DNA of 64,000 bases from positions 92,840,627 through 92,904,626 of the forward strand of contig CP092872.1 of assembly GCA_030710605.1 (NCBI GenBank), read 5' to 3'. This DNA is from Cordylochernes scorpioides. Taxonomy: Eukaryota > Arthropoda > Arachnida > Pseudoscorpiones > Chernetidae. The position numbers and the translations under genes are program-made. This document shows positions 44,110 through 55,345 of the stretch, piece by piece. The notes under the pieces were generated by a model. It saw only the letters and a list, made by a program, of their open reading frames with translations. It did not search any database and was not told where the DNA came from. Position 1 is the first letter of the stretch, and every line of letters begins with the position of its first letter.

Positions 44110-46268
44110 TAAAAAAACTCTACACATATTATTTTCTATTTACATACTATAATTAAGAGTATAAAACATGGTATAAACTCTTTTTCTAAGTCATTAGGAT
44201 TTCTTGTTTATTTATTGAATAATTTCTTGTTTACTTCCTTAGTTACTTTCTACTTGCATACTACGATTGAAAGTATAAAACATGGTATAAGTTATTTCTA
44301 TGAGTCCTTAGGATTTCTTGTCTATTTATTGGTTATTTTCTTGTTTATTTCCCTGGTTACTTCCTATTTATTTACTACGATTGAAAGTATAAAACATGGT
44401 ATAAACTCTTTTTCTAATTCCTTAGGATTTCTTGTTTATTTTTGGTTATTTTCTTGTTTATTTCCTTAGTTACTTTCTACTTGCATACTACGATTGAAAG
44501 TATAAAACATGGTATAAGTTATTTCTATCAGTCCTTAGGATTTGTTGTCTATTTTTGGTTATTTTCTTGTTCACTTCCCTGGTTACTTTCTACTTGCATA
44601 CTACGATTGAAAGTATAAAACATGGTATAAACTCTTTTTCTAAGTCCTTAATATTTCTTGTCTATTTTTTGATTAATTTCTTGTTTATTTCCCTGGTTAC
44701 TTTCTATTTATTTACTACGATTGAAAGTATAAAACATGGTATAAGTTCTTTCTATGAGTCCTTAGGATTTCTTGTTTATTTTTGGTTATTTTCTTGTTTA
44801 TTTCCCTGGTTACTTTCTACTTGCATACTACGATTGAAAGTATAAAACATGGCATAAGTTCTTTCTATGATTCCTTAGGATTTTTTGTTTATTTTTGGTT
44901 ATTTTCTTGTTTATTTCCCTGGTTACTTTCTACTTGCATACTACGATTGAAAGTATAAAACATGGCATAAGTTCTTTCTATGATTCCTTAGGATTTTTTG
45001 TTTATTTTTGGTTATTTTCTTGTTTATTTCCCTGGTTACTTTCTACTTGCATACTACGATTGAAAGTATAAAACATGGTATAAGTTATTTCTATAAGTCC
45101 TTAGGATTTGTTGTCTATTTTTGGTTATTTTCTTGTTTATTTCCTTAGTTACTTTCTACTTGCATACTACGATTGAAAGTATAAAACATGGTATAAGTTA
45201 TTTCTATAAGTCCTTAGGATTTGTTGTCTATTTTTGGTTATTTTCTTGTTTATTTCCTTAGTTACTTTCTACTTGCATACTACGATTGAAAGTATAAAAC
45301 ATGGTATAAGTTATTTCTATGATTCTCCTTAGAATTTCTTGTCTATTTTTTGGTTATTTTCTTGTTTATTTCCCTGGTTACTTTCTATTTATTTACTACG
45401 ATTGAAAGTATAAAACATGGTATAAGTTATTTCTATGATTCTCCTTAGAATTTCTTGTCTATTTTTTGGTTATTTTCCTGTTTATTTCCCTGGTTACTTT
45501 CTATTTATTTACTACGATTGAAAGTATAAAACATGGTATAAACTCTTTTTCTATAAGTCCTTAGGATTTCTTGTCTATTTATTGGTTATTTTCTTGCTTA
45601 TTTCCTTAGTTACTTTCTACTTGCATACTACGATTGAAAGTATAAAACATGGTATAAGTTCTTTCTATGAGAGTCCTTAGGTTTTTTTGTCTATTTATTG
45701 GTTATTTTCTTGTTTATTTCCTCAGTTACTTTCTACTTGCATACTACGATTGAAAGTATAAAACATGGTATAAGTTCTTTTTCTAAGTCCTTAGGATTTC
45801 TTGTTTATTTTTGGTTATTTTCTTGTTTATTTCCTTAGTTACTTTCTACTTGCATACTACGATTGAAAGTATAAAACATGGTATAAGTTATTTCTATGAG
45901 TCCTTAGGATATTTAATGTCTATCTATTGGTTATTTTCTTGTTTATTTCCTTAGTTACTTTCTACTTACATACTACGATTGAAATTATAAAAACATGGTA
46001 TAAGCTCTTTTCCTAAGTCCTTAGGATTTGTTGTCTATTTATTGGTTATTTTCTTGTTTATTTCCTTAGTTACTTTCTACTTACATACTACGATTGAAAT
46101 TATAAAAACATGGTATAAGCTCTTTTCCTAAGTCCTTAGGATTTGTTGTCTATTTATTGGTTATTTTCTTGTTTATTTCCTCAGTTACTTTCTACTTACA
46201 TACTACGATTGAAATTATAAAACATGGTATAAGTTATTTCTATAAGTCCTTAGGATTTAATGTCTATT
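44110..46268. repeat. Minisatellite, ~111-114-bp unit (~19 copies)
   Basis: Unit: TACTACGATTGAAAGTATAA, AACATGGTATAAACTCTTTT, TCTAAGTCCTTAGGATTTCT, TGTTTATTTTTGGTTATTTT, CTTGTTTATTTCCTTAGTTA. ATAAAACATGG starts are at 44161, 44275, 44389 and 44502. Units vary by small indels. The array ends abruptly at a family A element. Confidence 0.95.
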
Positions 46269-46269
46269 T

Positions 46270-46560
46270 AACTTCTACTGTTCTTACTGCGATGAAAGGA
46301 TATTAGGAGTGCTTGGCTCATCAATGATGAACCCTCCCAGCGGCTTCGCCAGTTTAATCTACCTGATGGCTTCTTAGAGCTCTAATATATATTTTATAGT
46401 CCATATCAATATTCAGATTAAATTGGGGAAACTGTTAAGAGGGTTCATCACTGATGAGCCAAGCCCACCCAATATATTTTTTTTCATTTCAGAAAGGACA
46501 TTACAGTTTGATTGGTGTGTAAAAGAAACATTCGCGTCTTAATGTTTCCATTTGCTAAAT
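46270..46560. repeat. Family A foldback
   Basis: TCTACTGTTCTTACTGCGAT, GGCTCATCAATGATGAACCC, CAGCGGCTTCGCCAG, then inverted AATTGGGGAAACTG, CATCACTGATGAGCCAAGCC, ending CATTCGCGTC. Confidence 0.88.
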
Positions 46561-46955
46561 AAAAATCAATTCTTTTATGTCTACCTGCTCTCTCTCTCTG
46601 ATCTTGTCTACAATACAGCGATGGACCAATCTACAGTCAACATAAGGATAACCAGACATGAATATGCAATAATTCAATTCTTGCCAATACCTAGATTACT
46701 TCTTCTTTACAGCTTGTAGACTTATTGATGACTTAATGCATAATTTTCCATTTGATATTGTCACTGTAAATTATTTGCATATATATTTTTCAATTCATCA
46801 TGTAAATTATCCTATAATAACTATTATGCAAATAGTAGCCAAAATTGCCAATATAAAAGAAGCTTGTTTTGGTATATAGGTAGAATAAACTTTCAATAGA
46901 AAACTACCGTTCGCGTGATTCTTATTACTTATTTAGAGGGAAATCCGTATCAATA
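46561..46955. other. Unassigned spacer
   Basis: Nothing recognised; several ATGCAAAT-like octamers. Confidence 0.45.
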
Positions 46956-46961
46956 TAAATA

Positions 46962-47181
46962 CACTCATGGACAAAACTTAAGGAAGTTGTACCTTTTACC
47001 ATGTATATCGGTATTCAGACAATAACTCTGAAAAATATTTGATACACTGTGACCTCTATTGGAGAAACACAAACGAGATAATAAAGTGTGTAAAAAAATT
47101 GCCTCTGTCTCCTTCAAAAAAAAAAAAAAAAGACCTGCGACCTCAAAGACTTTCTACTTCCTTAAGTTTTGTTCATGAGTG
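46962..47181. mobile_element. Family C MITE, complete
   Basis: CACTCATGGACAAAACTTAA and TTAAGTTTTGTTCATGAGTG ends with TA on both sides. Includes the poly-A tract after CTCCTTC typical of the family's longer half. Confidence 0.92.
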
Positions 47182-47197
47182 TAATTATATGTATCTT

Positions 47198-47460
47198 AAG
47201 GGTAACCTCTCCCTTTAAAATACATTAAAACAATATATTTTTGGTTCAATACCCTATATATAACGTTATGGTGTTAATGAAGAATGTAAAACAACGCCGG
47301 TTTTTATAAACTCAGACAATGGCAAACCTATGTAACTTATCTCCATGTGCCATAACTGGTGATGAGCCAGATTCTTCATTACCACCTTAATGTTCTGTAC
47401 TCGGGGGATGAACCAAAGTACATCGTTTTATTGCGTTTTTAAAGGGAGAGGTGCCTTTTT
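47198..47460. repeat. Family I foldback
   Basis: AACCTCTCCCTTTAAAATAC ... GCGTTTTTAAAGGGAGAGGT. The interior pairs TGGTGTTAATGAAGAATG with ATTCTTCATTACCACC. Same family as 42042-42280. Confidence 0.85.
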
Positions 47461-47503
47461 CGGTACAACATACTCCCGCAACTTAATCTTATATTTTTAT
47501 ATA

Positions 47504-47708
47504 CACTCATGGACAAAATTTAAGGAAGTCGAAAGTCTTTGATTTCGCTGGTCGTCTGTTTTTTTGAAGGAGACAGAGGTTGTTCACACTTGGTTATGTC
47601 GTGTGTCTTCAATAACGGTTACTGTGTATCAAATATTTTCAGAGTTATTGTCTTAATCCCATTATACATGCTAAAAGATACAACTTCCTTAAGTTGTGTC
47701 CATAAGTG
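47504..47708. mobile_element. Family C MITE
   Basis: CACTCATGGACAAAATTTAA ... CTTAAGTTGTGTCCATAAGTG with TA flanks. Internal orientation is opposite to 46962. Confidence 0.9.
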
Positions 47709-48470
47709 TATATATAAATTTAAAATATTTGTCTCTTAAGTTTTCCGATACGTCACAGAGTACGTAAAATAAAAATGAATAAAAACATAAAAATGTATGA
47801 AACATCAAATTAGGAAATTTCCCATAAACAAGTCCATAAAGTATTCAGCCCAAATTTAGTTAAATTCCCTTCCAAAAAGAACACCAAGATCAGCAAGTAT
47901 TAAAAGTGCTTAAGATATCCCACTTAAACCTAACTCAACTGGGCCGAATGCCAACAGAATTTTTCTTTCCTCATTTTGATGCCTTTTTTAAAAAGACTTC
48001 CTCTCATAGTCTAGTAATTCTGATTTGCATAACTATTACCACGGCCCTATTTACATATTGTGTGTGATTATATTGACATATTCATTTAAACATGTCATAC
48101 TAGGCATATATACATGTTAAGAATATTTTTTTGGTTTGTGTGTTGAAAAAGATAGAATTGGAGGTGCAGTCGTGAAAAAAGTAAGATAGTTATTTACCTT
48201 TCAAGTAGTTTTTTTATTTTGAATTACTTGAAGTAAATTACACATAAAATTATTTTTCACAGTAATATAGAATTTATAAAATGAATTATATATTCGTGAA
48301 TTAAAAAATATAGGTAGGTCAACTGTACATATTTATAACAATAATTTAAAAAAAGTGGTATGTTCTAAATCTATGGTCAAAAATGTAGAACAGTCAATGA
48401 ATGAAAATAAAATATATGTTTTTAAAAAAATAAAATATTTGCATTTTAGAATTATATAATATATATATAA
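47709..48470. other. AT-rich spacer
   Basis: No gene or repeat recognised. Confidence 0.45.
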
Positions 48471-48474
48471 ATAA

Positions 48475-48790
48475 TACAGGCTCTTCTATTATTTTATCAT
48501 TGCAGTAAAGGTATCAGATAATTGTTTTATTACAAAAAGAAACATACGTGTCAAAAAAGTTAATATTTCTTATAATATAATAGTTTTTTAAGATAAAAAA
48601 TAACTTTTCTGACCGCGAAGTGTTTTTATTTTAAAGAACTATCAATACTGGTCAGTCATAACCTCTATCTTCAATATGATAGTTGTAGCGAGATATGGTG
48701 AAGTAAATTGTAAAAATCTCAGAAATGGTCTAGCAACTGATGAACCAAGCCTCCCCTATATATTTTTTTTTTCATCTTCAAAATTCGCTG
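48475..48790. repeat. Family A element, decayed
   Basis: CAGGCTCTTCTATTATTTTA, TCATTGCAGTAAAGG, AAGAAACATACGTGTC at one side and GCAACTGATGAACCAAGCCT at the other. Heavily diverged. Confidence 0.55.
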
Positions 48791-49312
48791 AAATTCGTGT
48801 ATTTATTTTAAAATAGCGTCGAATATTTCCCTCAAATATGTTTATTCAAAAGTAATTTTAAAACAAAACAATCCTCTTATAAAAGATTTCAGACGAACCT
48901 CTTCAAGAGAAGATGGAGGCGAGAAGAAGCAGACGAAAAAGAATCGAAGCTGTCAGAGATGGCGCTGACGGTCTTAACAAGCCCACAAATTACAACCTGC
49001 CTCATTTACATATGTCCTGCCAAGGCATTTATTAATGGCGCCTGCCTTGGCGGTTTAGTATGCAAATATCTTAGTATTGGAATTCTGCGACTTTAAATTT
49101 GTGCCTTGAGTATTCATAAGAAAAATACCTTCTTTACATGCCGTATATGGTGAGATGTTTTTACCAGGTTGTAAAATGTTTTCCTTGTTTGGTTGACAGC
49201 GTCTTAATACACTGGACGTGATGTTGGAATGTAGAGTCATTTTTTAAAGAAGATATTTTAACGTGTTCAGACGTTATTACCTTATTTTTTCTTAAAATTC
49301 TTTAATCTTAAA
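48791..49312. other. Unassigned region
   Basis: Contains AGATGGCGC (48957-48965) and a hairpin GCCAAGGCA/TGCCTTGGC (49019-49051). No gene recognised. Confidence 0.45.
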
Positions 49313-49314
49313 CA

Positions 49315-50885
49315 GGTCTTTGGTCTCCAGTGACGTCATACATGTCTATCTTTAGTTCTTCTCTTTATTTCTTCATAACTTCCCATCCAATCCATCAGTC
49401 CAATTCTTCAGTTTCTCTGTTCTTGTTCAGGTCTCCAGTGACGTCATACTTCTCTATCTTGAGTTCTTTATTTCTTCATAACTTCCTATCCAGTCCTGGT
49501 CTCCAGTGACGCCATACTTTTCTATCTTGAGTTCTTCCCTTTATTTCTTCATAACTTCCCATCCAGTCCATCAGTCCAATTCTTCAGTTTCTCTGTTCTT
49601 GTCCAGGTCTCCAGTGACGCCATACTTCTCTATCTTGAGTTCTTCCCTTTATTTCTTCAAAACTTCCCATCCAGTCCATCAGTCCAATTCTTCAGTTTCT
49701 CTGTTCTTGTCCAGGTCTCCAGTGACGTCATACTTCTCTATATTGAGTTCTTTATTTCTTCATAACTTCCCATCCAGTCCATCAGTCCAATTCTTCAGTT
49801 TCTCTGTTCTTGTCCAGGTCTCCAGTGACGTCATACTTCTCTATCTTGAGTTCTTTATTTCTTCATAACTTCCCATCCAATCCATCAGTCCAATTCTTCA
49901 GTTTCTCTGTTCTTGTTCAGGTCTCCAGTGACGTCATACTTCTCTATCTTGAGTTCTTTATTTCTTCATAACTTCCCATCCAATCCATCAGTCCAATTCT
50001 TCAGTTTCTCTGTTCTTGTCCAGGTCTCCAGTGACGTCATACTTCTCTATCTTGAGTTCTTTATTTCTTCATAACTTCCCATCCAATCCATCAGTCCAAT
50101 TCTTCAGTTTCTCTGTTCTTGTTCAGGTCTCCAGTGACGTCATACTTCTCTATCTTGAGTTCTTTATTTCTTCATAACTTCCCATCCAGTCCATCAGTCC
50201 AATTCTTCAGTTTCTCTGTTCTTGTCCAGGTCTCCAGTGACGTCATACTTCTCTATATTGAGTTCTTTATTTCTTCATAACTTCCCATCCAGTCCATCAG
50301 TCCAATTCTTCAGTTTCTCTGTTCTTGTCCAGGTCTCCAGTGACGTCATACTTCTCTATCTTGAGTTCTTTATTTCTTCATAACTTCCCATCCAATCCAT
50401 CAGTCCAATTCTTCAGTTTCTCTGTTCTTGTTCAGGTCTCCAGTGACGTCATACTTCTCTATCTTGAGTTCTTTATTTCTTCATAACTTCCTATCCAGTC
50501 CTGGTCTCCAGTGACGCCATACTTTTCTATCTTGAGTTCTTCCCTTTATTTCTTCATAACTTCCCATCCAGTCCATCAGTCCAATTCTTCAGTTTCTCTG
50601 TTCTTGTCCAGGTCTCCAGTGACGCCATACTTCTCTATCTTGAGTTCTTCCCTTTATTTCTTCAAAACTTCCCATCCAGTCCATCAGTCCAATTCTTCAG
50701 TTTCTCTGTTCTTGTCCAGGTCTCCAGTGACGTCATACTTCTCTATATTGAGTTCTTTATTTCTTCATAACTTCCCATCCAGTCCATCAGTCCAATTCTT
50801 CAGTTTCTCTGTTCTTGTCCAGGTCTCCAGTGACGCCATACTTCTCTATCTTGAGTTCTTCCCTTTATTTCTTCAAAACTTCCAT
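49315..50885. repeat. Minisatellite, ~103-bp unit with a CRE in most units (~15 copies)
   Basis: Unit: TCCAGTGACGTCATACTTCT, CTATCTTGAGTTCTTTATTT, CTTCATAACTTCCCATCCAG, TCCATCAGTCCAATTCTTCA, GTTTCTCTGTTCTTGTTCAG. Most units hold the perfect octamer TGACGTCA; a few have TGACGCCA. A ~370-bp variant segment (from 49500) recurs exactly 1,005 bp later (from 50505), a higher-order duplication. Confidence 0.95.
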
Positions 50886-51225
50886 CTGTTCTCTTTCCAT
50901 TCATTTTACGTTCCAGAACTTTCTTCATTTATCTATTCATTCTTAACATTATTTTTCTTTTTCTGGTGATCTTCAATAACCTCAATATTCTCCAATCTTC
51001 TCAACCCCCCAAATATTTATCTTTTCAACCATTCATAGCTTGGTTTCCCGCAGCATTCCTGTCCTCTTAGATTTTCCTTTACAGATCTAGGTTCTTTTGA
51101 TGATATCTATTGTAACAGAATGTATTTCGGTATTCTGTTTTATCATGGCACTCTTTCATGCTACTCAATTTTCACTAATGTTCACTCACTTCAACTACTG
51201 TTTGGATTTAATAAATATTACTATA
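50886..51225. other. Unassigned spacer
   Basis: T- and C-rich at first; nothing recognised. Confidence 0.4.
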
Positions 51226-51227
51226 AT

Positions 51228-51384
51228 TAAAAAGGCATATATTGGATCAAAATATCACATATTTTACCAATATTTCAGTTGATTGAACGCCAACCTTTAT
51301 CAAGGTGTTATAACATATCATATATTGGATCAAAATATTGGTAAAATAAATGATATTTTGATCCAATATATGCCTTTTTAATTA
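51228..51384. repeat. Foldback with Penelope-like central sequence
   Basis: ATTAAAAAGGCATATATTGG and ATCAAAATATC ... TTTTACCAATATT return inverted at 51330-51384. The centre TTGAACGCCAACCTTTATCA with AAGGTGTTA parallels 41380-41420. Likely a small retroelement-derived palindrome. Confidence 0.75.
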
Positions 51385-52440
51385 GATATTTATTTATGGA
51401 TTGCTCTATTTTCAAAATATTGCTATGTATTGTAAAAAGCACAATTATTCATTATTTCTATTAACTCATAACAATATCGTCTTCTCCAAAAATTGTCCAA
51501 GAATTCCATTCTCGGCTTTCCCTCCACTCATCCCTCCAGTGTTGTTGTTGTTTATTCCTCAAGTCATTTAAACGATCTCCATTAGGTCTCAATGTCTCAG
51601 CTTTTCTAACAATCCCATCTGTAATACAGTTAACACCATTCCTAACATACTCTATTATATCTACAGTATCTCTGCTATCTCTCCTCCATGATATCATTAT
51701 ATAATATTCCATCACATTTGAAATTGCAATGAATATTATTAATAATTTACATGTAATTAAAGTTTTTATTTTGAAATGTATATATTCGGAAGAAACGCCT
51801 GTAGTAGAGTTCTTTAACCCGAAAACTTGCCAATGTAAATAAATTAGAAAATAAACTTTTTGCGGAGTATTTGATTAATGTATTATAGAAAATGTATAGT
51901 GTACATTATATCAATTTGAAATTTTCAATAAAAAATAACTTCAATGATATCTCTACTGTGAATCTGTGATTAACAATGGCGAATTTTCCAAATGAATTCA
52001 CATATTAAATGAATCACATCGCTCTATTGAACTGTTCTGTTTAAGTGTTCGGCATTTCCCTTATAGATAGTATTTTAGATCGATATAAGATTTGTAAATA
52101 TAGAATATGTAAAAAAGTTGAATGTTCATTCAAACAGAGAGGGGTATACCTTCACTATTATTTCAAAATATTCAAATATATTTGAAATCTCTTACTATAT
52201 ATAAACGCTTTATTTTGAAATATATATCGTATGAACACCTTTTTGTAATATAACAATATCTATGTATTTTTTGGTCAAATATCTTATTTTTCAAAATCAC
52301 AAATATTAAAAAAAAATTAATATAGAATTAAGAAAAATGACTAAAATAGCAAATATTCAAAATGTCCCTTCTTTCTTAGAAAATTTCTAATTAGACTAAT
52401 AATCTCATCATGAAATATTTTTATTAATATTATCTATTTT
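51385..52440. other. AT-rich spacer
   Basis: No gene or repeat family recognised. Confidence 0.5.
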
Positions 52441-52980
52441 CCCCATCAGACGACTATTCTTCTCTTTTAATCAGGATTCTATTAAAAGAAGCAGAAGAAC
52501 AATGTAAGAGCACAATCCTTTCCCTCTCAAGAAACTTTTTCTCCCTTGACTAGAGAAGAATTGATACTACCCAATCAATATCAGCTAATTATACTGGGCA
52601 CAAGATTATTCCGCCATTTTACGAGTCGTTGTAATCCTAAGCAGAAGATTCTTTTAGAGAGCGGGCGCTTATTAAATTGGCGGGAAATCTGGAATAAAAT
52701 GAATACGCTACTAGTTCCTTTTTTTGTCTATCGATACAAGTTACTCTGTGATCTTTTTTTTTCCATAGAATATTACGATTCTTTTTTTAATACATCAAAA
52801 AAATCAAACGATACTTATTATTATTTCATTTCCAATTATTTATTTTTCTTTTCTGACTTTTTTTTTAATGTTAGAAGAAAATATCGAAAAAAGAAGAAAA
52901 TAGGGTTTTTGACTTGTTTTTTTAAGGATTCTTATTTTACGAAAATAATTAATCAAAGATCGTTTAAATAGGACTAGTGA
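52441..52980. other. Unassigned block with open frame
   Basis: A 141-codon frame (52546-52971) has an ordinary first half and a Phe/Lys/Tyr-rich second half typical of AT-rich noise. No domain, homologous copy or splice context seen, so not called a gene. Confidence 0.35.
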
Positions 52981-54000
52981 AAGAAGTTCGTCTGATTTAC
53001 CTGAGCAATTAAAAAAAGAGAACATTTTCATGTTTAAACATAATATGGTGATAGTATCGTTTGATATTTTAACTGGCGATTCTTAACTAATATCCAAATC
53101 AACTTTATCATCATCAACAACAATTAAAACCTTTTATTAAGACATTTTTTCTTACATAGACTGTTGTCCCTGTTATTTAATTAAAGTAAATTAGAAGGAT
53201 GAATCCGTAACCAATTTAACTTTACATATTATTTATTATTAATAGCAATTATACAAAACAAATCTTGGTATATATGTCTACATGAAAACAATAAAAACAA
53301 TAAAACATTATATACATACAAGTTCCTTTTCAAACTCAGTCTCATCTATAGCCATTGTTACTCTGTAATATTCCAACAGTCCCGTAGTCGAAGAAAGAAA
53401 TAAAATATAAATAATGGAACAGAAATCAACTAAATGTTTAATTTAACCTGTTCCTTGATATTTGACCACAACCCATTTTCTTAATAAATCAAATAATTTT
53501 GTGACGAAGAAATATAATTTATATTTATTGTTTAATTTAATTATTCAATGAAAATATTTGGAAACAGATTTATTATTTTATATTTGAAAATCATCATTTA
53601 GTTACCTAGCTTGCTGTAGATAGTTTGGTTAATAAATATCGACTAGTCGTAGTGACGTCATCAATAAATACTTTTACATCTTTCACATCATACAAATACT
53701 TGATTTCTACGCTACAATATATATTGTAGAAATTAATTATACATAATAACAAAACAAATTCTATAAATTAGTTGAAATTGAACAATTATGTAATAATTAT
53801 AATAATTACATATAAACTATAATTACATATGTTTGTACATATGTAAATATGTTTTTCTCAGCAAAGCATCAATTGTAAACACTGAAAATCAATTAAATTA
53901 AAACGAATAAATCCCTAAATTAACATTTCCTATAATAATTATTTCTCTAGCAGATTGTATTTGAAGATAATGACAAAGCGAGCTTCCTTGTTTATTGAAG
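52981..54000. other. AT-rich spacer
   Basis: Nothing recognised. Confidence 0.5.
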
Positions 54001-54190
54001 ATAAACTAGAAACAATAATGGCGACAAAGAAAAAATAATATTTGGGAAGTAAACTCGTCGGCCAATCAACGACCAGAAATATAAGGGCAGACGACCACTA
54101 CGATGATGATGATAAATCAATTAGGAACGCAATCAGAATGCAATCCACTCTCTTAGCATACAAACTGTCGCCATTTTGGAAAACTTCCAA
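54001..54190 (+). promoter_or_regulatory. Promoter-like patch
   Basis: CGGCCAATCAACG (CCAAT near 54062) precedes a weak TATA-like AAATATAAGG (54078) and a GATGATGATGA run. No gene follows. Weak call. Confidence 0.3.
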
Positions 54191-54317
54191 AAAATACTAA
54201 GTTTATATATAGATTATTTATAAGTTACTGGATTTTTAAAAAGTTTTTTGGTGGTGGTGGTGTTGTTATCAATATTTAGATTGAATTAAAAGTTTGAAAA
54301 CAAACTTATTTCTTTTG
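54191..54317. other. AT-rich spacer
   Basis: Nothing recognised. Confidence 0.4.
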
Positions 54318-54385
54318 AAATTACAAATAATTTCTCACAATGAGTTTCTTCCTATTAAAAAACGCTAGCTTTCAAGCTTACAAAC
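54318..54385. repeat. Family G single arm
   Basis: AATTACAAATAATTTCTCAC, AATGAGTTTCTTCC, AACGCTAGCTTTCAAGC match one arm of the foldback at 16636-16789. Confidence 0.78.
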
Positions 54386-54944
54386 CAATTTAAAAAATTT
54401 CAGTTATAAATATCCACGCTGCGCGCTCATGAAAACAAACTTATTTCCAGAAGCTTGATGTTTTCACCTTAGTTTCTTTTATTCTATAACAAAAATACAT
54501 ATATATATATATATGTCGTGATCGAATGGAAGGGTGCAACCGTTATGGATGCAAGCTTCGAAAAAAATTTGTTCCACACTAATGAGCGCGCGTACGCGGC
54601 GTGCCGTAGCATTCACCCGCGCACGCTGGCTCCCACGTTTATTTTGTACAGTGCATTCATAGATGGATGAATTTGCATTTACATTTTAACACAAGCTTTA
54701 CATATTTACAGTTTAACATACTGATTTTGGCTAAAAGAAACTATAGCTCTTGGGTATTAGGCAAATTATGACATATATATACACATGCAGATTTATTAAG
54801 ACAAAACCGGACTTATACAGATTCACCACAGGAAGGAAACATAGATGGAGTTACTATACTCAAGGAAGCACAGAACCCAACAACAGCCTCCAGGTCCGAC
54901 TCATGTTCAGTGGTTATTCTTTCATATATATATATATATATATA
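54386..54944. other. Spacer with a CpG-rich patch and (TA)n
   Basis: 54580-54640 is unusually GC- and CpG-rich (GCGCGCGTACGCGGCGTGCC, CCCGCGCACGCTGGC) in AT-rich DNA. A (TA)n run lies at about 54923-54946. No gene recognised. Confidence 0.45.
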
Positions 54945-55182
54945 TAGCTTGCTCCGTGATATTTGATCCGTGGTTACAGTCTACTCCACGCTGACGAGCG
55001 CCAACAGCGCGAAACGCGTTCGTGGATGGCTTTTCTTGATTTATCAAGAAATTGGGTTGGCCAAATATCACGGAGCAAGCTAAATATAAACGTTTAGTTT
55101 ATTTTTGCTCCACTAGATGGCGCTCTGCCATCTAAAAAAGCACATATGCTCGTGGTCAGGAGATGCCTTCTTTATTTTTAAT
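54945..55182 (+). mobile_element. Hammerhead-bearing foldback, family B-like
   Basis: A perfect 21-bp inverted repeat (54945-54965 and 55062-55082) encloses a hammerhead ribozyme and TTTTCTTGATTTATCAAG. After the right arm come ACTAGATGGCGCTCTGCC, AGCACATATGCTCGTGGTCA and GGAGATGCC, the 3' part shared with family B and with 26487-26657. Hammerheads in inverted terminal sequence are known from Penelope-like retroelements. No reverse transcriptase is present here, so this would be a non-autonomous or truncated member. Confidence 0.8.
54985..55026 (+). ncRNA. Type I hammerhead ribozyme, minimal stem III
   Basis: All hammerhead core positions are present. Stem I is TCCACG (54985-54990) paired with CGTGGA (55021-55026). 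The core CTGACGA is at 54991-54997. Stem II is GCGC/GCGC around the loop CAACA (54998-55010). GAA is at 55011-55013. Stem III is ACG/CGT (55014-55019), with the required A-U pair next to the cleavage site. The cleavage nucleotide is U55020, so self-cleavage is predicted between 55020 and 55021. The palindromic, loopless stem III (ACGCGT) is unstable in a monomer and suggests activity as a dimer, as described for Penelope-like and retrozyme hammerheads. Confidence 0.85.
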
Positions 55183-55277
55183 ATATATATAACGATATTA
55201 TATTCATATAGCAGAATTTATATAATAGTCATTGTCTGCTATTGGTGCTTTTTTCATCGCTATATGAATACATCGAT
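55183..55277. other. AT-rich spacer
   Basis: Nothing recognised. Confidence 0.35.
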
Positions 55278-55345
55278 TTACCATAGATTAAACTGGCGAA
55301 ACTACTGGGAGGGTTAATCACCGATGAGCCAGGCCATTTTCAATT
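55278..55345 (-). repeat. Family A core fragment
   Basis: ACCATAGATTAAACTGGCGA + AACTACTGGGAGGGTTAATC + ACCGATGAGCCAGGCC; truncated after this. Confidence 0.78.

Noticed and set aside
49506-50969. 120- and 152-codon Ser/Phe-rich frames
   Set aside because: Direct translation of the 103-bp satellite.
52546-52971. 141-codon frame as a gene
   Set aside because: The second half is a Phe/Lys/Tyr run typical of AT-rich DNA and no domain is recognised.
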